Positions 25,837 through 35,257 are shown, counted from the first letter of the stretch. The stretch is 64,000 bases of DNA from Nitrospirota bacterium (GCA_004296885.1 SCVN01000003.1:62001-126000); one strand, 5' to 3'. Program-made: numbers and translations. The notes: generated by a model from the letters alone, not told the origin.

Positions 25837-27186
25837 ATGCGCTCGGCCACCAGGCAGTCGCCTCTCCCGTGGACGGTGAACCGTCTGTTGGACCGTCTGA
25901 TCCGCGCCGCCCTGGCCGCAGCGGACCCGAAACTCGCCGTGCGCCGGACCGTGAAGCGGAGCGGCCCTGTAGTGCACGTCGATGGACGGTCGTACGACCT
26001 GCGCGCCTATGATCGTGTCGTGGCGGTGGGCGCCGGCAAGGCCTCGGCTCAGATGGCGGTGGCATTGGAACGCTGTTTGGGCGGTCGCTTGGAAGGCGGC
26101 CTGGTCGTCGTCAAAAACGGGTACGCCGCGGGCACTAAAACCATCCGGGTGCTGGAAGCGGGCCATCCGGTCCCGAATCGGGCCGGGCAGCAAAGCGCGG
26201 CCCGCTTGATGGCACTCGTTCACAACTGTTCCGATCGGGACCTGGTCTTTGTGTTGCTGTCGGGCGGAGCCTCCAGCTTGTTGCCCGCTCCGGCCGCCGG
26301 CCTGACTCTTGCGGACCTTCAACGGACAACCTCGCTGTTGCTCGCCTGCGGGGCCTCGATCCAGGATATCAATACGGTCCGTAAGCACCTCTCGGCGCTC
26401 CAAGGAGGCAGATTGGCGGCGGCGACCAAGGCACGTGTCGTGAGCCTGATCCTGTCCGACGTGCCGGGGGACGACCTGGGCGCCATCGGCTCGGGACCGA
26501 CCGCCCCGGATGCGACAACCTACGAGGACGCGAGCGAGATCTTGCGGCGGCACGAGATTTGGCGGTCCATCCCTGCCAAGGTTCGGACCCATTTGCTGGC
26601 CGGATGCAGAGGAGACCGGAACGAAACGCCGAAGCCCGGCGCGCCGCTGTTCCGCCGCGTGCAGAATCGGATCATCGGGAACAATGCTGGAGCCGTGCAC
26701 GCAGCGGCGCAGGCAGCCAGGCAGGCAGGGCTCAATCCGTTGATCCTCACCACCAGACTGGTCGGAGAGGCGAAGGAGGCGGCCAAGCTGTTCGGCGCCA
26801 TCGCGAAAGAGATCGCGGCCACCGGCAGGCCGATCCGGCGTCCGGCCTGTGTCATCGCCGGGGGCGAGTTGACCGTGACACGCAAAGGAACCGGCCGAGG
26901 CGGCCGCGCCCAGGAGTTTTCGCTGGCGGCGGCGATGGAGATCGCCGGGTTGCCCAACGTCTGGATAGCCGCCTTCGGAACCGACGGTACGGATGGGCCC
27001 ACCGATGCGGCTGGAGCCTGCGCGAATGGTTTCACGGCTGCCCGAGCCACGCGACTCGGCGTCGATCCGGCAACCATGCTTGCCCGCAACGATTCTTACG
27101 GCTTCTTCAAGAAAATCGGCGGGCACCTGCGAACCGGCCCCACCGGCACGAATGTGAACGACCTCTATCTGTTGCTCGCCCTCTAG
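25837..27186 (+). CDS. gckA: glycerate 2-kinase (MOFRL family)
   Basis: The enzyme phosphorylates D-glycerate to 2-phosphoglycerate. The 449-residue protein has the GAGKAS loop in VAVGAGKASAQMA, the nucleotide-binding LSGGASSLLPAP segment, SDVPGDDLGAIGSGPT, and the C-terminal MOFRL domain with GRGGRAQEFSLAAA and FGTDGTDGPTDAAGA. The ATG at 25837 lies four bases after the lytic transglycosylase stop. The next gene, an RPH-like dikinase, starts two bases after the stop, so both are likely one unit; 2-phosphoglycerate made here can feed to PEP through enolase. Confidence 0.92.
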   Translation: MRSATRQSPLPWTVNRLLDRLIRAALAAADPKLAVRRTVKRSGPVVHVDGRSYDLRAYDRVVAVGAGKASAQMAVALERCLGGRLEGGLVVVKNGYAAGTKTIRVLEAGHPVPNRAGQQSAARLMALVHNCSDRDLVFVLLSGGASSLLPAPAAGLTLADLQRTTSLLLACGASIQDINTVRKHLSALQGGRLAAATKARVVSLILSDVPGDDLGAIGSGPTAPDATTYEDASEILRRHEIWRSIPAKVRTHLLAGCRGDRNETPKPGAPLFRRVQNRIIGNNAGAVHAAAQAARQAGLNPLILTTRLVGEAKEAAKLFGAIAKEIAATGRPIRRPACVIAGGELTVTRKGTGRGGRAQEFSLAAAMEIAGLPNVWIAAFGTDGTDGPTDAAGACANGFTAARATRLGVDPATMLARNDSYGFFKKIGGHLRTGPTGTNVNDLYLLLAL

Positions 27187-27188
27187 CC

Positions 27189-29768
27189 ATGGCTGCGCGC
27201 CTCGTTCTCCCACTAGAAGCCTGTGACGATCCAACTCTCGTTGGGGGCAAAGGAGCCGGCCTTTGCCGCCTAATCCGACGCGGGTTCCAGGTCCCGCCCG
27301 GCCTCTGCGTCACGATCCAAGCCTATCGCGAGAGCCTGCGGTCGGGAGTCTTCGACGATGCCGCCCGCTGGGCGCTTTTGCGCCAAGCATCGGATGAGCA
27401 CAGGCAGGCGATGCTGGAAGAAGATCGCCGTCTCGTCACGTCTTTGTCTTTATCCCAGTCCCTCCTTGACCTCATCGATGAAGAATTGCATCGCCTGGGG
27501 CTTGGGCGCGAGGCGACATTCGCTGTCCGCTCCTCCGCCTCCGATGAAGATGGAGCCAAGGCCACGTTTGCCGGCCTGTACCGCACCCAGTTGGGAGTGT
27601 CCCGCGAGGGACTCGCCCAGGCCATCCTCGCCTGCTGGGCCTCCCTCCGGACCGACGCAGCTTTGGCCTATCGCCTCCGGGTCGGCGGAAGAAGCGCCAT
27701 GCCGGCCATGGCGGTCATTATCCAAGCCATGTTGGCGCCGCGTACAGCCGGTGTCGCCTATTCCCGCCACCCGATCACGGGCGAACCACAACAGGTGTTG
27801 ATCAATGCGGTCTTCGGCCTGGCTGAACCGCTCGTGTCCGGCACCGTGACGCCGGATCAGTACGTCGTGGACGTCGGGGACGGGACCGGCTCAAGAACTG
27901 TCATCGAACGGCGACTCGCCGAACCGGATCAAGCGGCGCCGGCCCTGGACGAACGAGAGATCCTGGCCCTGGCCGGCTTGGTCAAAGACGTCGAAAGGCG
28001 GATGGGCTTTCCCGCAGACATCGAATGGGCCACGGACGACCAAGGCACCTGGTTGCTCCAGGCCCGGCCGATCCCCGAGCCCCGCCTGCCGGTGGCCGAA
28101 CGCCGCATCGTCTGGTCCCGCGCCAACTTCAAGGAGACGATGCCCGATGTGCCCAGCCCCCTCGGTATCTCATTCCTGGAAGCGTTCATGGCAACCAACA
28201 TCGTCAACCATTACCGAGAGCTAGGCTGCCATATTCCGCCCGGTTGGCCAACGGTTCGGATCATGCGGGGACGTCCCTACATCAACGTGTCCCTCTTCCA
28301 ATCCTTCACCGTTCAATTAGGTGGCGACCCCAGGCTGGTCGTCGAACAAATGGGCGGCGAGGACCGGCCGCCGATCGAAGGCCCCCCGCGCCTGCCTTGG
28401 TGGAACATCCTCCGAGCCGGACTCTTGATGGAAAGAAAAATCCGCCGCGCGGCCAAGCAGGCGCCGGCTTGGTTCGCGGAAATGCAACGGATGGCGACGG
28501 ACCCGTCCGACGAGCAGATGATTCGAGACAAGCCGGTCGATCTGTTGGCCCGGCTGGATCGGCTGAACAAGCGGCTGCGAGACGCAGATCTGACGTTTGC
28601 GATTGTGGCCGGAGTCTCCCAAGGATTGTATGCGCTCGGATTGCTACTGCCGCGACGGATCGGTCCGAACTGGCGGCCGCTGCTGAACGAAGCGCTCCAA
28701 GGGGTGGGGACGATCATCAGCGCCAAGCAAATCCTCTGGCTGACCGAACTGGCGGACCGGGCCCGGCAAGAACCGGTTGCACGGGAGTTCCTGCTGGCCG
28801 AGCCCTGGGCGCCGTTTTCATTCCGGAGCAAGCTGGCCGGGACCAACTTCTTGCACGGCTTCGAGGCGTATCTTGCTGAGTACGGGCACCGGGCCGTGGG
28901 CGAATCCGACCCCATGGCCACCCGTTTCGCGGAGATGCCGGACTATCTACTCGGCGTCATCAGGGGCCACCTGCAAGCGCCCAGCGCCAGGCCAAGCAGA
29001 TCTGCCGACGCCGTTCGCCGAGAGCAAGAAGCAGCCCGTATCAAAGCTTTGGAGCGCATTCGCAAGGCCTTCGGTCGGCGGTGGCTTGCATGGGGCTTGT
29101 TCCGTTACATCTACAACCGACTCTGTCGCTTCCTCGCCCTGCGTGAGGCCAACCGCCATCACCTGATGCACTTCACGGCCGCCGCGCGCCAAGGCGAGTT
29201 GCAACTAGGGGACACGTTCGTCGCGCTGGACTTGTTACAGTCGAAGGAAGATATTTTCTTCCTGACGCCGGACGAAATTCGAGCCGCCGTAATCGATCCG
29301 ACCAAGGATTGGAGAGCCTTGGTGGCCGCCCGCCAAACGGAACGGGCGCAGCATAGGCGGCTCGACGCGCCGGACACGGTGATCGAAGGGGCGGACGAAA
29401 TGCCTCGGGAAGCCGTTGCCCATGGCGAAACGCTCACCGGCATTCCTATCAGCTCCGGCTATGCGGCAGGGCCGGCCCGCATCGTCTGCTCGCCGGAAGA
29501 CCTGAAGAGAGTTCGGCGGGGGGATATTCTGGTGGTCCCGGTGATCGATCCGGGGATGGCGCCGGTGCTGGGGCTGGCGGCAGGTCTGGTGGTGGAGATG
29601 GGCGGGACGCTCTCACACGGCGCGATCATCGCCCGCGAATACGGGCTCCCCGCAGTGGCCAACGTGCAGGGGGCCTGTCGATGCTTGCAGGATGGAGACT
29701 GGGTGGCGGTGGACGCGTCGCGCGGAGAGGTCAACATCCTGGGACGATCGAAAGACCAGACCGGATAA
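27189..29768 (+). CDS. rifampicin-phosphotransferase-like PEP synthase family protein
   Basis: An 859-residue dikinase. It has an N-terminal PEP-synthase-type ATP-grasp domain (LVGGKGAGLCRLIRRGFQ at about 18-35, VRSSASDEDG near 114, AGVAYSRHP near 186), a middle domain with EYGHRAVGESDPMATRF, and a C-terminal swivelling phosphohistidine domain with His810 in GGTLSHGAIIAREYG. The C-terminal PEP/pyruvate TIM barrel of true PpsA or PPDK is absent. This layout matches rifampicin phosphotransferase, in which the middle domain binds the substrate. The start at ATG 27189 is two bases after gckA. The substrate is unknown; a non-drug substrate is likely. Confidence 0.85.
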   Translation: MAARLVLPLEACDDPTLVGGKGAGLCRLIRRGFQVPPGLCVTIQAYRESLRSGVFDDAARWALLRQASDEHRQAMLEEDRRLVTSLSLSQSLLDLIDEELHRLGLGREATFAVRSSASDEDGAKATFAGLYRTQLGVSREGLAQAILACWASLRTDAALAYRLRVGGRSAMPAMAVIIQAMLAPRTAGVAYSRHPITGEPQQVLINAVFGLAEPLVSGTVTPDQYVVDVGDGTGSRTVIERRLAEPDQAAPALDEREILALAGLVKDVERRMGFPADIEWATDDQGTWLLQARPIPEPRLPVAERRIVWSRANFKETMPDVPSPLGISFLEAFMATNIVNHYRELGCHIPPGWPTVRIMRGRPYINVSLFQSFTVQLGGDPRLVVEQMGGEDRPPIEGPPRLPWWNILRAGLLMERKIRRAAKQAPAWFAEMQRMATDPSDEQMIRDKPVDLLARLDRLNKRLRDADLTFAIVAGVSQGLYALGLLLPRRIGPNWRPLLNEALQGVGTIISAKQILWLTELADRARQEPVAREFLLAEPWAPFSFRSKLAGTNFLHGFEAYLAEYGHRAVGESDPMATRFAEMPDYLLGVIRGHLQAPSARPSRSADAVRREQEAARIKALERIRKAFGRRWLAWGLFRYIYNRLCRFLALREANRHHLMHFTAAARQGELQLGDTFVALDLLQSKEDIFFLTPDEIRAAVIDPTKDWRALVAARQTERAQHRRLDAPDTVIEGADEMPREAVAHGETLTGIPISSGYAAGPARIVCSPEDLKRVRRGDILVVPVIDPGMAPVLGLAAGLVVEMGGTLSHGAIIAREYGLPAVANVQGACRCLQDGDWVAVDASRGEVNILGRSKDQTG

Positions 29769-29779
29769 GTGGCCCGGCG

Positions 29780-30385
29780 TTACTGCACCCGGACGTGCGC
29801 CCGACGGTTCTTTTGCCAGCAGGCTTTGCTGTGGTCGGTACAGACCGGCCGTTCTTTGCCGAAGCTGGTGGTCTGGATCTGGGCCGCCAAGACGCCCTGA
29901 CTTTCCAGATATTGCTTCGCCGCCTTGGCCCGTCTCTCGCCGAGCGCCAGATTGTAGGCGCTGGTGCCTCGTTCATCGCAATGGCCCTCGATGGCCACCG
30001 CCTGTTCGGCGTTCTTCTTGAGCCGTTCCGAAATCTCGCTCAGTGCGACTTTATCCGCGTCGCTCAGCTTGAGCGCGTCGCGGTCATAGTCAAAGTAGAG
30101 GTCCAACGGCTCCGGCAGCTGCACGACAGGTGGAGACGGGGGAGGGGGCGGAGGCGGCGGCGGGGGTGCCTCAGGTTCAGCCACACGCGTTTCCTCAACC
30201 GGCGCCGGCGGCGCCTGGGCTTCCATCTGCTTCTCCTGCACCTTGGGCGCTTCGACGGGTGGTGCGGCGACGGACACATCGGCTTGGTTTTCGCTTGTGG
30301 CGCAGCCGGCGATCAGAAACGAGAGCAGGCAGACGGGCAGGCTCAGACGCATGAAACCGACCAGGGGGATTCTCGCTTTCGGCAT
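29780..30385 (-). CDS. pal: peptidoglycan-associated lipoprotein, OmpA family
   Basis: A 201-residue outer-membrane lipoprotein with the lipobox FLIAGC (Cys28), a long Pro/Glu-rich linker including ten successive prolines, and an OmpA-C domain: LYFDYDRDALKLSD, then GHCDERGTSAYNLALGERRA, the peptidoglycan-binding segment. In Tol-Pal systems this protein ties the outer membrane to the wall; the usual tolB and ybgF neighbours are not beside it. The start at ATG 30385 has TTGAGGTG upstream. The gene is divergent from rmuC. Confidence 0.88.
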   Translation of the reverse strand: MPKARIPLVGFMRLSLPVCLLSFLIAGCATSENQADVSVAAPPVEAPKVQEKQMEAQAPPAPVEETRVAEPEAPPPPPPPPPPSPPVVQLPEPLDLYFDYDRDALKLSDADKVALSEISERLKKNAEQAVAIEGHCDERGTSAYNLALGERRAKAAKQYLESQGVLAAQIQTTSFGKERPVCTDHSKACWQKNRRAHVRVQ

Positions 30386-30592
30386 CGTACACCTCAACAT
30401 CAAGCCGGCCGTGGAGGACAAGCGTTGCTGCGAGCCGCGATATGGGAACCATATCTACCACAGGCATCCGTTGCCTGCTAGTGGAAAGTCCCCCTGCCCG
30501 TCGGGCCGGTTGACGGGAGTCGGTTCCTTGACGCGCCTGGGCGATTCCCGTACCCTTGCCTCCAGCTTCGGTGAGTGCCCGGGGAGCAGGGG

Positions 30593-31987
30593 ATGACGGA
30601 CTTTTCGATGATCGCGACAGCCGCAGCAGGACTCGTGACCGGCCTGATTCTGGGCGGGCTGCTGGCCTGGCTCTGGAGCAGCGCGCGCCTCCGGGCCGAA
30701 TCTCACGCGACACTGATCGAAGCAGCCGAGCGGACACAACGGGCCGAAGCCTCCGCCGAGGAACTCCGAAAGCAGACGGAAGAGGAGCGGGCGGAACTGA
30801 CCCGGCTGCGTGACCAGCTTGCCAGCGCCCAGCAGGCGCGCACGGCGGCGGACACCCGCAGCGAAGAGGCGCTCAAGAGCTTGCAGGAGCAGAAGGCGCT
30901 GCTCTCCCAGGCCCGCGGCGAAATGGCCGAAGCCTTCAAGGCCCTGTCGGGCGAGGCCCTGAAGACCAACAACGAAGCCTTCCTCTCCCTCGCCCGGACG
31001 TCGTTCGAACGGCTCCATGCCGAAGCGAAGGGCGACCTGTCGCAGCGCCAGCAAGCCATCGATGAGATGGTGAAACCGCTGCAAGAAGCCCTGTTGCGTT
31101 ACGAGTCCCAGATTCATCTCCTGGAACAATCACGTCAGTCGGCCTACGGCGGACTGGACCAGCACCTCAAAAGCCTGGCGGACTCCCATCAGAAGCTCCA
31201 GCAGGAAACCGGCAACCTGGTCAAGGCCCTGCGCGCCCCGACGGTCAGGGGCCGCTGGGGCGAGATCACACTCAAGCGCGTGGCTGAGCTCGCCGGGATG
31301 GTCGAACATTGCGACTTCACCGAGCAAGTGAGCGTCGAGGGAGACGACGGGCGTCTCCGCCCGGACATGGTGGTGCACCTTCCGGGCGATCGCCAGATCA
31401 TCGTGGACGCCAAGGCGGTCTTGTCCGCGTATTTGGAAGCCCACGCCGCGCAAGACGAGACGCAACGGCTGGCTTTTCTGCGGCAGCACGCGGCGCAAGT
31501 GCGGTCGCGCATGGAAGACTTGAGCGCCAAAGCGTACTGGTCGCAATTTCCCCAGACCCCGAAATATGTCGTCCTCTTCCTGCCGGGCGAACAGTACCTG
31601 GGGGCGGCGCTCGAACAGGATCCCAAGCTGATCGAGGACGGGCTGTCCCGCAGCGTCCTGATCGCCACCCCCACCACGCTGATCGCGCTGCTGCACGCCG
31701 GCGCCTACGGCTGGCGGCAGGAACAACTGAGCGAGCACGCGCAGCAGGCGGGCCGATTGGGCAAAGACTTGTACGACCGGATGGCGGTCCTGACCGAACA
31801 TTTGGACGATATCGGGCAATCGCTCGCCAAGAGCGTGCAGGCGTACAACAAGGCTGTGGGCTCGATCGAGACCCGCGTCCTGCCGGCGGCCCGCAAGTTC
31901 AAGGAGCTGGGAATCGCCTCCGACAAAGACCTGCCCCGGCTCGAGCCGATCGATTCAGTCCCGAGATCCGCACCACCTTCAGAATGA
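30593..31987 (+). CDS. rmuC: DNA recombination protein RmuC
   Basis: A 464-residue protein with an N-terminal membrane segment (AAAGLVTGLILGGLLAWLW), a long coiled coil at about residues 40-220, and an RmuC nuclease-like domain with VRGRWGEITLKR, then DMVVHLPGDRQIIVDAKAVLSAYL, where Asp and the DAK motif belong to a PD-(D/E)XK-type core. RmuC proteins limit inversion at short inverted repeats. ATG 30593 follows GGGGAGCAGGGG; a GTG 18 bases earlier is less likely. Confidence 0.93.
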   Translation: MTDFSMIATAAAGLVTGLILGGLLAWLWSSARLRAESHATLIEAAERTQRAEASAEELRKQTEEERAELTRLRDQLASAQQARTAADTRSEEALKSLQEQKALLSQARGEMAEAFKALSGEALKTNNEAFLSLARTSFERLHAEAKGDLSQRQQAIDEMVKPLQEALLRYESQIHLLEQSRQSAYGGLDQHLKSLADSHQKLQQETGNLVKALRAPTVRGRWGEITLKRVAELAGMVEHCDFTEQVSVEGDDGRLRPDMVVHLPGDRQIIVDAKAVLSAYLEAHAAQDETQRLAFLRQHAAQVRSRMEDLSAKAYWSQFPQTPKYVVLFLPGEQYLGAALEQDPKLIEDGLSRSVLIATPTTLIALLHAGAYGWRQEQLSEHAQQAGRLGKDLYDRMAVLTEHLDDIGQSLAKSVQAYNKAVGSIETRVLPAARKFKELGIASDKDLPRLEPIDSVPRSAPPSE

Positions 31988-32017
31988 CAGGCACCTTATG
32001 AATGGAAAGGATCGCGC

Positions 32018-32431
32018 ATGACCGAGGCGCAACGAATGGTCGAGGAGTTTCATCGCCGGTTCGAGATCATGATCGGAGCAGCCCCGGCCTTGCCCGACGA
32101 GGGCACGCGCTCGCTCCGACTCCGGTTGATCCAGGAAGAGTTCGACGAGCTGCGCGAAGCGCTGAGCCGGCCGGATGTCCCCGCCGTGGCCAAGGAGCTG
32201 GCGGACCTGCTGTACGTGGTATACGGCACGGCGGTGTCCTGCGGCATCGACATGGAGCCGGTCTTCCGGGAAGTCCATCGGTCGAACATGAGCAAAGTCG
32301 GGGGCCACAAGCGGGCGGACGGCAAGTGGGTCAAGCCTCCCGGCTATTCGCCCGCCGACTTGCAGCCCATCCTGGCCGCGCAAGAGCCGGCCGTCCGACC
32401 CATGCAGCAGGCTAGACGGACAGAGGCCTGA
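32018..32431 (+). CDS. MazG-like nucleotide pyrophosphohydrolase family protein
   Basis: A 137-residue all-alpha NTP-PPase. The metal-binding EExxE motif is in IQEEFDELREAL and ExxD in KELADLLYVVYGTA. The domain resembles the phosphoribosyl-ATP pyrophosphatase/MazG superfamily, whose members hydrolyse non-canonical nucleotides. The C-terminal 40 residues extend beyond the domain. The stop overlaps the next gene's start by one base (TGATG), so the PilZ gene is translationally coupled. The substrate is not known. Confidence 0.85.
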   Translation: MTEAQRMVEEFHRRFEIMIGAAPALPDEGTRSLRLRLIQEEFDELREALSRPDVPAVAKELADLLYVVYGTAVSCGIDMEPVFREVHRSNMSKVGGHKRADGKWVKPPGYSPADLQPILAAQEPAVRPMQQARRTEA

Positions 32432-32940
32432 TGGAGCCGCGGTGCCCCAACTGCAAGCAACGCTATACGCAGCGAATCCATCGGCAGGGGTGGTTCGAGC
32501 ATGTCTTGAGCGTTATCTGCGTCTATCCCTTCCGCTGCCAGCTCTGCACCTGCCGCTTTCGTGCTCTGGCCTGGGGACACCGTTACACAAAAGAACACGT
32601 TGACCAGCGCCAGCTCGAGCGGTTCCCGGTCAACTGCCCGGCTCGGTTTTCCGTCAGTCAGACTCGGGGACCGGACCTGGAAGGAGACGCCACCGTGACG
32701 GATCTGTCGATGGGAGGCTGTGGGCTTGAAACCCGGTCCATGCTTGAGCCCGGCATGCTGCTGCGGTTGCAGATTCAGACCTGGGAGGATCAGCAGGCGG
32801 TCCACGTGACGCCCGCCGTGGTCCGAGCCGTCCGTCCACGGGTCATCGGAGTAGAGTTTCTGGAATTCCAGCCGCCAGAGAAGCAGCGCCTCGGCCAGTT
32901 CGTGCAAAGTCTCTTCCTCATCAACCGAGGCCGACGCTAA
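32431..32940 (+). CDS. PilZ-domain protein with N-terminal zinc ribbon (first of pair)
   Basis: A 169-residue protein. Residues 1-45 form a zinc ribbon (CPNC and CQLC), and the rest is a PilZ domain: RQLER (the RxxxR c-di-GMP motif) near residue 60 and DLSMGG (D/NxSxxG) about 30 residues later. The protein should bind cyclic di-GMP. It is translationally coupled to the MazG-like gene. A near-paralogue with the same domain order is at 33263, about 320 bases downstream. The effector role is unknown. Confidence 0.85.
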   Translation: MEPRCPNCKQRYTQRIHRQGWFEHVLSVICVYPFRCQLCTCRFRALAWGHRYTKEHVDQRQLERFPVNCPARFSVSQTRGPDLEGDATVTDLSMGGCGLETRSMLEPGMLLRLQIQTWEDQQAVHVTPAVVRAVRPRVIGVEFLEFQPPEKQRLGQFVQSLFLINRGRR

Positions 32941-33262
32941 CGAGCAGCCCCGTCCATCCGATGAAGCACGGGGGCTCTGGATTGACCCCGATCCGAGTAC
33001 AGGGGCACGTACACCTCGATTACCCGCTGCGTATCGCCTGGTTCCTCATTTTCTTGGCCCTCCAACGCCAGTTCGTTCGTCCAAAGACCTGCCGGCTCAA
33101 GGACCTCGGGATCGCGACCGATACACAAAGAGGCAACCCCGACCCGTCCGACAGGGCTACGTGCCGGCCGGACAAATCCAATCGGTCTCCGGCACCGTAT
33201 TTGGAGAAGGAGCGCCGTTACTCAACCCTGGCGTACGGGAGGCCTCGAGAAGGGTAGTGGGA
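32941..33262. other. gap between the two PilZ genes, no gene seen
   Basis: The 322-base stretch holds no convincing gene. A hairpin just after the stop (GAGC-AG-CCCCGT at 32942-32953 with ACGGGGGCTC at 32968-32977) could act as a weak terminator but lacks a T-tract. No promoter close to consensus was found for the second PilZ gene. Confidence 0.5.
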
Positions 33263-33778
33263 ATGACTATGGGCTTACACTGTCCAGAGTGCGACGCAAC
33301 GGCCGTGCGGCGCACGCCGCGCAGGGGGTTGCTCGAGAATCTGTTGAGCACCGCCTATATCTACCCCTACCGGTGCGAGGTCTGCAGTTCCCGCTTCCGC
33401 AGCCTGGAATGGGGACGTCGCTATCGGAAGGAGACTCCGTCCGGCGACCGCCGGCAGCATGAACGATTTGAGATCCGCTGCCCGGCCTGGTTCTCGACGG
33501 ACGAGGGGGGGCCGCCCAGTCAACAGGGCGAAGCCGTCCTCACGGACCTGTCGTTGGGCGGATGCGGACTGGAAACCGACGTGCCGCTGGAGGCGGGGAC
33601 GGTCCTGCGGCTACAGATGCAGACCTGGGAAGATCAATTGCCGATCCGGGTGGATCGCGCCGTGGTGCGTTCGATCCGTCCGCGCATCGTGGGGTTGGAA
33701 TTTCTGCAGTTTCAGCCGAGAGAAAAACACCGCCTTGGGCTGTTCGTGAAAGGCCTCCTCGCCGTGGGCCGCTGCTGA
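33263..33778 (+). CDS. PilZ-domain protein with N-terminal zinc ribbon (second of pair)
   Basis: A 171-residue protein with the same plan as its upstream neighbour: a zinc ribbon with CPEC and CEVC, the RxxxR motif RQHER near residue 66, and DLSLGGCGLET about 32 residues later. C-terminal segments RAVVRSIRPRIVGLEFLQFQP and RAVVRAVRPRVIGVEFLEFQP correspond between the two proteins, which shows duplication. The first ATG (33263) is taken as start; a second ATG at 33269 is possible. It should bind cyclic di-GMP. Confidence 0.85.
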   Translation: MTMGLHCPECDATAVRRTPRRGLLENLLSTAYIYPYRCEVCSSRFRSLEWGRRYRKETPSGDRRQHERFEIRCPAWFSTDEGGPPSQQGEAVLTDLSLGGCGLETDVPLEAGTVLRLQMQTWEDQLPIRVDRAVVRSIRPRIVGLEFLQFQPREKHRLGLFVKGLLAVGRC

Positions 33779-33806
33779 GCTCCGCACTCACCCCGCCTAT
33801 CGGCGG

Positions 33807-34652
33807 TTACAATGTCACCAACAGATTGTCGATCAACCGGACGCGGCCGAGGCGGATGGCGCCGAGGAGCACGGCCGTCTTGGTGATGCGCGGGAGCGGT
33901 TCCAGGGTCCGCGGGTCGCAGCAGGCCAGATAGTCCACCCGGACGCCCGGTTCCTGCTCCACGACGTGCTGCATCGCGCGCGCGACCTGCGCGCCGAACC
34001 TGATGCCCCGCAGGATGGCCGTCCGCCCTGCCTGGAGCGCGTCGTGGAGCACCGGCGCGACTTGTCGCTGCGCCCGGGTGAGGTACTGGTTCCGCGAGCT
34101 CATCGCCAGCCCGTCGGCTTCGCGCACCGTCGGGCAGACGAGGATCTTCACCCCGAGGTTCAGGTCTTCCGCCAACCGCTGCACGATCACCGATTGCTGA
34201 AAATCCTTCTGTCCGAAAAAAGCCCGGTCCGGCCGGACGATCGAGAAGAGCTTCGTGACGATCGTCGCCACGCCGTCAAAATGGCCGGGCCGGACGACCC
34301 CCTCCCATCGTCGCCCCGCAGCACCGGCGACCACCTCGGTTTCAAAACCGGTCGGATACATGGCGGCGGCGGAAGGCGCGAACAGCACGTCTACCCCTTC
34401 GCGGCGACAGAGCGCCGCATCGTCCTTGAACATCCGCGGATATCTGGCGTAATCCTCGCCGGGGCCGAACTGGCTCGGGTTTACGAAGAGACTGACGACG
34501 AGAGCTTCGCAGGACAAGCGCGCCTTGCGAATCAGCGACCGGTGCCCCTCATGCAACGCCCCCATGGTGGGGACCATCCCGACGCCGACCCCTTCACGCC
34601 GGAGGCCGAGACTCCACATGGTCATGGCCGGGACCGATCGGATGATGCGCAT
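33807..34652 (-). CDS. panC: pantothenate synthetase
   Basis: The enzyme joins pantoate and beta-alanine using ATP. The 281-residue protein has the HxGH-type motif PTMGALHEGH at residues 28-37, FGQKDFQQ near 152 and the KMSKS-like segment AMSSRNQYL. The length is standard. It overlaps the folK stop by one base (TGATG-type junction at 34652), so folK and panC are translated from one message. Confidence 0.95.
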   Translation of the reverse strand: MRIIRSVPAMTMWSLGLRREGVGVGMVPTMGALHEGHRSLIRKARLSCEALVVSLFVNPSQFGPGEDYARYPRMFKDDAALCRREGVDVLFAPSAAAMYPTGFETEVVAGAAGRRWEGVVRPGHFDGVATIVTKLFSIVRPDRAFFGQKDFQQSVIVQRLAEDLNLGVKILVCPTVREADGLAMSSRNQYLTRAQRQVAPVLHDALQAGRTAILRGIRFGAQVARAMQHVVEQEPGVRVDYLACCDPRTLEPLPRITKTAVLLGAIRLGRVRLIDNLLVTL

Positions 34653-35218
34653 CAGGCGGAATCCTTCGCCGCGGCTGCGGAGCTGCAGGAAGGACGGCTC
34701 CCATAGCGCAAACTGGGTTGCGGGTCGAGTCTGCGCACGACCGAGCGATCGTCGAGCGAAGCCAGTAACTCCGCCACGGTCTCGTTCAGCACGGGGTGCC
34801 GCAAGTCCGGCGTCAATTCCACCAGTGGCTCCAGAACAAACCGCCGGAGGTGCAACCGGGGATGAGGCACGATCAAGCCAGGCTCGTTGATGACGCGGGC
34901 GCCATAGAGCAGGATGTCCAGGTCCAATGTGCGGGGTCCGCTTCGATCGTCCTGGTCCCGCCCCAATGACTTCTCCACTTCACGGCAGACCTCCAGCAAG
35001 CTCCGCGGCGCGAGGTCTGTTTCGAGGCGGACGATGCCGTTCAGAAACCACTGGGGACCCGGGTTATTCTCCGGCAGGGGCTCCGTTTCGTAGAGCGACG
35101 AGACTCCCGTCACAAGGGAGTGCGGCAGGAGGTTCAGAAGCGTGACCGCGCGATCACAAAAATCCAGCCTGTTCCCCAGGTTCGATCCGAAACCGATGTA
35201 GACGATCTCGCGTGACAT
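34652..35218 (-). CDS. folK: 2-amino-4-hydroxy-6-hydroxymethyldihydropteridine pyrophosphokinase
   Basis: The enzyme transfers pyrophosphate to the pterin in folate synthesis. The 188-residue protein has GFGSNLGNR near the start, the YETEP substrate loop, and the signature DRSGPRTLDLDILLYG with the two metal-binding aspartates. The length fits, with a short C-terminal extension. It lies upstream of panC; the next gene upstream is dapL, 40 bases away across a spacer of CTGATGGCT-like repeats. Confidence 0.93.
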   Translation of the reverse strand: MSREIVYIGFGSNLGNRLDFCDRAVTLLNLLPHSLVTGVSSLYETEPLPENNPGPQWFLNGIVRLETDLAPRSLLEVCREVEKSLGRDQDDRSGPRTLDLDILLYGARVINEPGLIVPHPRLHLRRFVLEPLVELTPDLRHPVLNETVAELLASLDDRSVVRRLDPQPSLRYGSRPSCSSAAAAKDSA

Positions 35219-35257
35219 CGTTTGTCAGAGCCTATGACTGATGGCTAAGGCTGATAG

